From the NCBI GenBank assembly GCA_025782395.1, contig JALGZD010000131.1, positions 1 through 64,000 of the forward strand: 64,000 bases of DNA, given 5' to 3'. The position numbers and the translations under genes were made by a program. This document shows, piece by piece, positions 58,324 through 64,000 of the stretch (position 1 is its first letter; each line of letters opens with the position of its first letter). The notes beneath the pieces are model-generated. The model was not told where the DNA came from, did not search any database, and was given only the letters and a program-made list of their open reading frames with translations. Origin of the DNA: a bacterium (lineage in GTDB: Bacteria > Joyebacterota > Joyebacteria > Joyebacterales > Joyebacteraceae).

Positions 58324-58710
58324 CTAGGCGAGTATCTCGTTGATCTTCTTCAGCAGTTCCTCAGGACTGGATGCCTTGTCCAGGAAAGCGTCAGCGTGCA
58401 TGAGATCGCGTTCCTCGTCGTTCTTCGGTCTGAAGTCCATCCCGGTCTCTTCCCCGATCGCCGTCATGAGAATGATCGGGAGTTCCGGGTGCTTCTCCTT
58501 GATGGTCTTGCTGACGTTGAAACCGGAGTCGAAATGCTCCATCATCACGTCGAGCACAACGATATCGGGAGATATCCTCTCGAGCGCCTCCAGCCCCTCG
58601 GCCGCGCTGTAGGCTGCCGAGATCTCCATACCTTTGTTCTTCAGGAAGAGGGAGTAAAGTTTCACAAATGCCATGTCGTCGTCGATAATCAGGACGTGTT
58701 TCCCAGCCAC
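58324..58710 (-). CDS. single-domain response regulator (receiver only)
   Basis: 128 residues. Acidic pocket D10-D11 and phospho-acceptor Asp54 in VLDVMMEHFDSG; Lys in DKASSPEE. No output domain. It is a close paralogue of the product of the next gene (57908), 17 bases away, with unusual shared features (MMExxDSGF, TAIGEETGMDF). Start ATG at 58710 follows GGAGGGTC. It belongs to the signalling operon that begins at 60148. Confidence 0.9.
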   Translation of the reverse strand: MAGKHVLIIDDDMAFVKLYSLFLKNKGMEISAAYSAAEGLEALERISPDIVVLDVMMEHFDSGFNVSKTIKEKHPELPIILMTAIGEETGMDFRPKNDEERDLMHADAFLDKASSPEELLKKINEILA

Positions 58711-58719
58711 CGGACCCTC

Positions 58720-59007
58720 CTACTCGTGCTCCATGATCTTCTCGAGTATCTTCCTCAACATGTATTCATTCTCAACAGGCTGGATCGTTGTCGTGACTCG
58801 CTCGCCGTTCCTGTAGTAGTAGTACTGGATCGTGGTCCCACACTTCACATGGCATGTAAAGAGCTGCTTGAACACGGCCTCCGCGTCCGAGAGATCCAGC
58901 GCTCCACCTTCGAAATACGGGCACATCGCATACTCTCCGGGAGATATCATCTTCTGACACTCCGGACAGAAGACCTGCACATGCTTGAACCTTTCGCCTT
59001 CCGTCAT
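58720..59007 (-). CDS. small Cys-rich (zinc/Fe-S-like) protein of the signalling operon
   Basis: 95 residues. CPEC near the N-terminus, then a lone Cys (MCPYF), then CHVKC, form a four- to five-Cys set spaced over 40 residues, suited to bind zinc or an iron-sulfur cluster. The second half is a basic-acidic strand-helix segment (TTIQYYYYRNGERVTTTIQPV). No family is recognised. ATG at 59007 has GAGGAGGAG upstream. It lies between the receiver genes and the REC-kinase gene, so it may be a sensor or adaptor module of this signalling system. Confidence 0.65.
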   Translation of the reverse strand: MTEGERFKHVQVFCPECQKMISPGEYAMCPYFEGGALDLSDAEAVFKQLFTCHVKCGTTIQYYYYRNGERVTTTIQPVENEYMLRKILEKIMEHE

Positions 59008-59023
59008 ATCAGTGTCTCCTCCT

Positions 59024-60148
59024 CTAGTTCTCTTCCTCTCCGGTGTGCAGCTCACACACGAGCGGGAGGAAAACGCTGAACTTGGTTCCCTCGTCGACCT
59101 TGGATTCTACCTCAACCGTACCGTGATGCCCTTCCAGAATCTTCTTGACGATCGAGAGTCCCAGACCGGTTCCGGGAATCGAGGCCATCTTCGAGTTCTT
59201 CACGCGGAAGAAGTCCTCGAAGATGAAAGGGATCTCGTGCTCCGGGATGCCCATTCCGGTGTCGATGATGTCGATTTGAAGCCTGCCGTCCGCGACCTCA
59301 CCTCTCACCGTAACGGTTCCGCCCTTTCTGTTGTACTTGATAGCATTTGACATGATGTTCTTGAGCACGACTTCGAGCGATTCCGCATGCGCGCAGAGGG
59401 GACAGGGCTCACTCGGGCACGCGAGGATGAGCCGGACGTCCTTGCTCTCGGCGTACGACGTGAGGTCCCCGGTGGCTTTCTCGAGGATCGGTCGGGCGTC
59501 CGCGTCTACCATACCCCCGGCGATGTCGCCCGCGTTGATGCGTGCCAGCTTCAGCCAGTCGGCAATCAGCTGCAGAAGACCGGTAAGAGTGCTATGTGCT
59601 CCTTCGAGCATCTCGCTGGCCGTCTCATCCACCTTGCCCATCTTGCCGCCCACGATGAGATCGAGGTACTGCTTGACCAACAGGAGCGGTGAGCGGAGCT
59701 CGTGCGCGACGATCGTGATGAAGTACTGCTGCATCCGCTCCTTCTCTTCGCGGAGCGAGACCGTCTCCGCGAGCAGGCGATGCTGCTCAAGCCCGCGGAC
59801 TACTTTCAGTCGGAGTTCCTCCGGCGTGAACGGTTTTGGAAGGAAATCGAACGCGCCGTGCTTCATTGCGTCGACGGCGGACTCGATCGTCGCGTATCCG
59901 GTGATGACGATACAAACGGTTTGCGGGTGGGTCTTGCGTATTTGAGTGAGCACCTCGAGCCCATCGATGCCGGGCATCATCAGATCGAGGAGAACAAGGT
60001 GCGGCTCTATCTGATGGGCGATATGCAGCCCCTCAATACCATCGGTGGCGGTGTGGCAGTCGTACCCCGCCTTGCTGAGCACCTGCTTGCAGGAGTCCCG
60101 GATCGGCTCCTCATCGTCAACGACGAGGATGGTCTTGGAATCGCTCAT
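59024..60148 (-). CDS. receiver-histidine kinase (REC-HisKA-HATPase)
   Basis: 374 residues. An N-terminal receiver (acidic pocket D11-D12, Asp55 in LDLMMPG, Lys in PKPFTPEE) precedes a coiled coil, HisKA with His149 in VAHELRSPLLL and a HATPase_c domain (NIMSNAIKYN, DTGMGIPEHE, FEDFFRVKNSK, GTGLGLSIVKKI). No sensor domain: it is soluble and likely to be switched through its receiver or by the Cys-rich partner. Start ATG at 60148 has GGGAGGATGC upstream; the frame to 60220 is unsupported. First gene of a four-gene operon, divergent from the hydrogenase genes. Confidence 0.93.
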   Translation of the reverse strand: MSDSKTILVVDDEEPIRDSCKQVLSKAGYDCHTATDGIEGLHIAHQIEPHLVLLDLMMPGIDGLEVLTQIRKTHPQTVCIVITGYATIESAVDAMKHGAFDFLPKPFTPEELRLKVVRGLEQHRLLAETVSLREEKERMQQYFITIVAHELRSPLLLVKQYLDLIVGGKMGKVDETASEMLEGAHSTLTGLLQLIADWLKLARINAGDIAGGMVDADARPILEKATGDLTSYAESKDVRLILACPSEPCPLCAHAESLEVVLKNIMSNAIKYNRKGGTVTVRGEVADGRLQIDIIDTGMGIPEHEIPFIFEDFFRVKNSKMASIPGTGLGLSIVKKILEGHHGTVEVESKVDEGTKFSVFLPLVCELHTGEEEN

Positions 60149-60215
60149 GCATCCTCCCAATGGTCGTTGTCCAGGAGGCAGACAAGGCTGACCTTGAATG
60201 GAAGCCAGATACCGA

Positions 60216-60245
60216 ATCATACACCATTCAGGCCATCTGCTTCAA
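60216..60245 (-). promoter_or_regulatory. promoter of the signalling operon
   Basis: Minus strand: -35 TTGAAG (60245-60240), 18-base spacer, -10 TATGAT (60221-60216), giving a leader of about 60 bases. Confidence 0.55.
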
Positions 60246-60358
60246 GCTGCAAGCGAGCGACGGACCTGACCGGTACTCACCGTCCTCCGGCCCGAGGTTG
60301 GGGGTGGAGCTTCCCCGTTTCCGGTGAGCGCGGTCGCGACTTGTGGAGCCGCTTTGCC

Positions 60359-60388
60359 TTGTTCCGCTGCCCCGCGTGGTGATAAACT
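60359..60388 (+). promoter_or_regulatory. possible promoter of the hydrogenase operon
   Basis: -35 TTGTTC (60359-60364), 18-base spacer, -10 TAAACT (60383-60388), leader about 115 bases. Confidence 0.4.
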
Positions 60389-60511
60389 CAAAGCTCGGTC
60401 TTGATCGGGTGTGTTCCACGCATCGGTATCGGTAGGATTGGGAACCCTCTTGTTCATCAAGAGCAGAGAACCGGCCGTTCACCTTGAACCGGCTGGAGCG
60501 GAGGGCATCAA

Positions 60512-61501
60512 GTGGCAAAGCCGAAGGTAGCTTTCTACTGGAACGCATCGTGCGGTGGCTGCGAGGAGGCCGTGATCGACCTTGCCGAGGATATTCTCAA
60601 GGTTGTCGATGCAGTAGATATCGTTCTCTGGCCCGTTGCCATGGACTTCAAGAAGAAGGACATTCTGGCTCTTGAGGATGGAGAGCTTGCTGTTGCCTTT
60701 CTGAACGGCGCCGTCAGGACGTCGGAGCAGGAAGAGTGGTCCCGGCTTCTCAGAAAGAAGGCCGGACTGATCGTCGCGTTCGGCGCGTGCGCGGGTCTTG
60801 GCGGTATTCCCGGGCTTGCGAACTTCTTCGACCGTGATTCGATCGTTGACTGGGTCTACAGAAAGCAGTGGGGAGTCGATAATCCGGAGGGCACTGAACC
60901 TCAGACTGCGACGAAGGTGCCCGAGGGAGAGCTCGAGCTTCCGACGCTCTACGACACTGTCTACCCGCTGGATCAGATCATCGATGTTGACTACTATCTT
61001 CCGGGATGCGCACCGCCTCCGGACCTCATCATGGACGCCGTGACGGCGATTCTCTCCGGTGACCCACCTCCGAAGGGCTCGGTGCTCGCGCCGTCGAAGT
61101 CGCTCTGTGACGAGTGCGCGAGGAACGACAGCAAGCCGGACAAGATCACGGATCTTAAGCGTCCGCACGAGGTGATCGCCGATCCTGAGAAGTGCTTTCT
61201 CGCGGAAGGCATCATCTGCATGGGTCCGGCGACGCGGGCCGGCTGCGGCGAACGCTGCATCAACGCGAACATGCCGTGCCGCGGCTGCTTCGGACCGACC
61301 GAGGAGGTCGGGGACCAGGGGGCCAAATTCCTTTCAGCACTCGGGTCGATCATAGATACCAAAGATCCTGATGAAATGGAGCGGATAACCGAGTCGCTTC
61401 CCGACCCGGCCGGCCTCTTCTACATGTACAGTCTGGCCGGCTCGCTTCTTAGGAGAAAGAAACTTGACAGCGAGGAGGGATCGCGAGGCTGTGCTGTCTG
61501 A
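60512..61501 (+). CDS. [NiFe] hydrogenase small subunit, group 3-like (MvhG/cytosolic)
   Basis: 329 residues. The N-terminus lacks a Tat signal, so the enzyme is cytoplasmic. Cys14 and Cys17 in CGGCEE are ligands of the proximal [4Fe-4S] cluster; further cysteines lie in AFGACAGLGG, LPGCAPPP and a late Cys-rich block (CDEC, KCFL, CGERC, CRGCFG) that fits medial and distal clusters. The long form and the late cysteines fit group 3 hydrogenases of the F420-non-reducing/sulfhydrogenase type, which couple H2 to ferredoxin, NAD(P) or a disulfide. GTG start with GGAGGG six bases upstream. First gene of the hydrogenase operon. Confidence 0.9.
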   Translation: MAKPKVAFYWNASCGGCEEAVIDLAEDILKVVDAVDIVLWPVAMDFKKKDILALEDGELAVAFLNGAVRTSEQEEWSRLLRKKAGLIVAFGACAGLGGIPGLANFFDRDSIVDWVYRKQWGVDNPEGTEPQTATKVPEGELELPTLYDTVYPLDQIIDVDYYLPGCAPPPDLIMDAVTAILSGDPPPKGSVLAPSKSLCDECARNDSKPDKITDLKRPHEVIADPEKCFLAEGIICMGPATRAGCGERCINANMPCRGCFGPTEEVGDQGAKFLSALGSIIDTKDPDEMERITESLPDPAGLFYMYSLAGSLLRRKKLDSEEGSRGCAV

Positions 61502-61529
61502 ACAGCCCGATACGCAGCACGGGGGCATC

Positions 61530-62824
61530 ATGAAGAGAAGAGTAACGATCGATCCGATCACACGTCTTGAGGGGCACGGGAAGATCGAGATCTTTCTGGA
61601 TGAGAACGGTGACGTCGAGAACGCGTATTTCCAGGTTCCCGAGCTTCGCGGTTTTGAGAAGTTCTCCGAGGGGCGGATGTGTGAGGAGATGCCCCGGATC
61701 ACGCCCAAGATCTGCGGTGTCTGCCCGATGGCCCACCACATGGCGGCCACGAAGACGCTGGACGATCTGTACAAGGTCGAGCCGACATACACCGCCCGCC
61801 TGATCCGTGAACTCACGTACAACGCGTTCATGTTCGAAGATCACGCCCTCCATTTCTACTTCCTGGGCGGCCCCGACTTCGTCGTGGGCCCTGACGCACC
61901 AGCGGCCGAGCGGAATATCCTCGGCGTGATCGCCAAGGTCGGTGTCGAGATCGGCGGCCAGGTGATCGACATCAGGAAACGCGTGAGGAACATCATTGCG
62001 ACCTTGGGGGGTCGCGTGATCCATCCCGTGAGTGGTCTTCCCGGTGGCGTCTCCCGAGGGCTCACGAAAGAGAACTACGATGAATTCGTGAAGACGACGG
62101 CGGACGCGGTAGAGTTTGTGAAGTTCAAGGCCCGGGACTACCTGAAGCACATATCGGAGCGCGTGGAGCCGTGGAGCTACATCAAGTTCCCGTTCCTCAA
62201 GAAGATAGGCTGGAAGGGGTCCGTCGATGGTGCGGACAGTGGCATCTACCGTGTCGCGCCTCTCGCTCGCCTGAATGCGTCGGAACGCATGCGGACTCCG
62301 GAGGCACAGGTGGCTCGCGAGGCCATGTTTGAGACACTGGGTTGGCCCGCACACAACACGCTCGCCTTCCATTGGGCTCGCCTTGTGGAAATCCTCCAGG
62401 CTGCGGAGCGCATGGTCGAGATCATGGCCGATCCGGAGATCATGGGCGACGACCTGAGGAACCTTCCGACGGAGACCCCGACCGAAGGTGTGGGAGTTGT
62501 CGAGGCGCCCCGCGGGACCCTGTTCCACCACTACAAGACCGACGAGCGCGGCGTCATTACACAGGCGAAGCTGACGGTAGCGACGGTTCACAACGCCGCT
62601 CCGATCTGCATGTCTGTGGAGCGCGCTGCCCGCGGTCTCATCAAGGGTGGAGTGGTGAACGACGGACTTCTCAACATGGTGGAGATGGCCTTCAGGGCAT
62701 ACGATCCATGCTTCGCTTCGGTTGCGCGACGCACTCACTTCCGGGCCGGATGCCGCTCGAGGTCCTCGTGAACGACAAGGACGGCAACGTCGTGAAGAGG
62801 CTCTCGCAGTTCATCCGTGAATAG
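61530..62824 (+). CDS. [NiFe] hydrogenase large subunit, frameshifted near its C-terminus
   Basis: Begins MKRRVTIDPITRLEGHGKIE and carries the L1 metal motif CGVCPMAH. It matches group 3 large subunits until the C-terminal Ni ligand site. As read, the frame runs DPCF then into unrelated sequence and stops at 62771. In the +2 frame the expected end FGCATHSLPGRMPLEV continues to a stop at 62824. The two parts meet at CTTCGCTTCG (62711-62720), a 5-bp direct duplication; removing one CTTCG restores DPCFGCATH. I therefore list the full interrupted gene. It may be inactivated, a sequencing error or recoded. ATG at 61530 is 28 bases after the small-subunit stop. Confidence 0.85.
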
Positions 62825-62913
62825 TCGGAGCGCCTGATACACCACACCCGCACTCCGGCGTTGCTCGTGCGCGGCGCCGGGGTGTTTCTCTGATCTCCGA
62901 GGGAACCGGAGCT

Positions 62914-63372
62914 ATGAAGACACTCATACTTGGACTGGGCAGCTCGATTCTCTCCGACGATTCGATCGGGCTCTTCGTGGCGAGGGCTCTGGTCAGTCGT
63001 CTCGGGGACCGAGACGATGTGGACGTGGCGGAGAACGAGGAGGGAGGTTTTTCCCTGCTCGAAGAATCCCTGGGATACGATCGGCTCGTCGTCATAGACT
63101 CGATAATGATCGGGGACAATCTCGGCACGATGACCCGGTTCGAACTCAAGGAGCTCGCGTGGACTATTCATGCATGCTCGCCACACGGCATGAACCTGGC
63201 CACGGTCATGGAGTTCGGGCGCAGACAGGGGCTCGACGTTCCCCAGGAGACGGTCATCTACGCCATCGAGGTGAGGGACGTGCTGACCTTCGGCGAGCGG
63301 CCGTGCCCGGAGCTTGAATTGAAGGTAGATGATTTCGCAGAGACGATAGCGAGCGAGATCTTCCCCGACTAG
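62914..63372 (+). CDS. hydrogenase maturation protease (HyaD/HycI family)
   Basis: 152 residues. The N-terminus (LGLGSSILSDDSIGLFVA) is the start of the M52-like Rossmann fold, with the conserved Asp in SDDSIG, the next conserved Asp in VVIDSI and a His in HGMNLATV. These proteases remove the C-terminal peptide of the large subunit after Ni insertion, by cutting after the DPCxxC-x-x-H motif; the peptide SLPGRMPLEV... would be the cleaved tail. ATG follows GGAACCGGAGCT. Third gene of the hydrogenase operon. Confidence 0.9.
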   Translation: MKTLILGLGSSILSDDSIGLFVARALVSRLGDRDDVDVAENEEGGFSLLEESLGYDRLVVIDSIMIGDNLGTMTRFELKELAWTIHACSPHGMNLATVMEFGRRQGLDVPQETVIYAIEVRDVLTFGERPCPELELKVDDFAETIASEIFPD

Positions 63373-63385
63373 GCGCAGGTCAGCT

Positions 63386-64000
63386 ATGAGCGAAGAACTC
63401 TACAGTCTTCCCCTCTACTACGACATCGCATTCACTTGGGACTTGAGTCCCGAGCTGGACTTCTTCGAGCGGCTCTACGAGAGACACGTGCCGTTCGACG
63501 TTCAGAGAATACTTGAGCCGGCGTGCGGGACCGGTCGCTTCCTGCGGGTGTTCCCGACGCGTGGGTATGTGATTACGGGCTACGACAGAAGCCCCGACAT
63601 GCTGGCGTTCGCCTGCGAGAGAATCGCAGAAGCCGGCCTCGGGGAGATGGCGGAAGCGGTTCGGGGAGAGATGACGGGCGCAAGGTATGATCGCGAGTTC
63701 GATATGGCCTTGAATTCGATCAACAGCCTGGGCTACCTTCTGACCGACGAAGAGATCGTCTCGCACTTCAGGCTGACCGGGGAGGCACTGAGGCGGGGAG
63801 GCATCTACGTCGTCCACATCGCTTGCGCCCTTGACTGTGAGCCGGATCCTGCGGGCGACACGTGGACGATGGAACGCGATGGCATCTCCGTGACGACGAC
63901 GTGGGGTGTCGTGCGCGAGGACAGGGATACGCGCCTGAGCCACCAACTCTGCCGGATGGAGATATGCGACCACGGGCGGGCGGTGACTCTGGTCGAGCCG
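63386..64000 (+). CDS. class I SAM-dependent methyltransferase (3' truncated by window)
   Basis: 205 codons to the window edge without a stop. SAM motif I is ILEPACGTGRFL, the acidic residue of motif II is in YVITGYDRSPDM and motif III-like NSINSLGYLL follows. This is the layout of small-molecule methyltransferases (Methyltransf_11/25). It lies 14 bases after the protease gene, so it may be co-transcribed, but no functional link to hydrogenase is known. ATG at 63386 follows GGTCAGCT without a strong ribosome site. Confidence 0.85.
   Translation, partial: MSEELYSLPLYYDIAFTWDLSPELDFFERLYERHVPFDVQRILEPACGTGRFLRVFPTRGYVITGYDRSPDMLAFACERIAEAGLGEMAEAVRGEMTGARYDREFDMALNSINSLGYLLTDEEIVSHFRLTGEALRRGGIYVVHIACALDCEPDPAGDTWTMERDGISVTTTWGVVREDRDTRLSHQLCRMEICDHGRAVTLVEP

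Larger units (their letters stand above)
60149..60511. other. divergent intergenic region, signalling operon/hydrogenase
   Basis: 363 bases with a promoter on each strand (60216-60245 and 60359-60388) and a short hairpin CTCTTG/CAAGAG (about 60440-60456). I see no sigma-54 box and no gene. Confidence 0.5.

Noticed and set aside
61449-62738. Minus-strand open frame of 429 codons opposite the hydrogenase large subunit
   Set aside because: Shadow of a conserved hydrogenase gene; no ribosome site or motif.

Overview
The window is a dense, GC-rich bacterial chromosome segment with a gene on one strand or the other almost everywhere and no rRNA, tRNA or CRISPR array that I can see. The organism looks like an uncultured lineage of the FCB/Eisenbacteria-Krumholzibacteriota-Latescibacteria type. 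The reasons are many large Sec-exported proteins ending in FlgD-like beta-sandwich domains (the T9SS-associated fold), FG-GAP and beta-helix surface proteins, geranylgeranyl-reductase-type flavoproteins, an NfnAB fusion and a cytosolic [NiFe] hydrogenase. The exact phylum cannot be fixed from the window alone. Vegetative promoters of the form TTGxxx-17/18-TAxxxT recur throughout and helped to choose several starts.

Layout. 1-9.8 kb: tail of an S9 peptidase, a small zf-HC2 protein, a CoA-disulfide-reductase-like flavoprotein, a TPR lytic transglycosylase, iscU with two small membrane genes, a pseudo-M1 peptidase and trpS with an iron-sulfur motif. 9.8-18.5 kb: a membrane protein, phosphomannomutase, then an ECF sigma/anti-sigma pair with envelope proteins, one of which shares the sigma gene's own promoter; a glycosyltransferase, a DUF355 protein and a zinc-ribbon protein. 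18.8-38.2 kb: the secretome island. It holds exported peptidases (M14 and an M6/MXAN_6640-like metalloprotease), a PKD lipoprotein, FG-GAP and beta-helix proteins, a LolA-like protein, a TetR regulator and an M50 protease. Terminal inverted repeats of a decayed transposable element flank 20.9-28.7 kb.

38.4-46.6 kb: a heterodimeric ABC exporter, an FHA-GAF-PP2C phosphatase, an EamA transporter and a second reductase-type flavoprotein. 46.7-53.5 kb: a 1218-residue papain-like/beta-helix/FlgD surface protein, an IS1634-type transposase relic, and a glycosyltransferase-flippase pair. 53.5-64 kb: a redox and signalling region. A Cache-HAMP histidine kinase, fused NfnAB and a four-gene signalling operon (REC-kinase, Cys-rich protein, two lone receivers) lie divergent to a [NiFe] hydrogenase operon with its maturation protease; a methyltransferase runs off the right edge.

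Most notable: (i) three exported proteins end in the same short tag, P-V-E-x-x-S-W-[GS]-A-I-K-A-L-Y-R, encoded with different codons, a candidate undescribed C-terminal sorting or anchoring signal used alongside the FlgD-type tails; (ii) an ECF sigma regulon readable from two near-identical promoters; (iii) a 5-bp duplication that breaks the [NiFe] hydrogenase large subunit exactly in its DPCxxC metal motif; (iv) a TrpRS with the Thermotoga-type four-cysteine cluster motif; (v) a peptidase-like protein that has lost its zinc ligands; (vi) a 7.8-kb segment bounded by inverted transposon ends.
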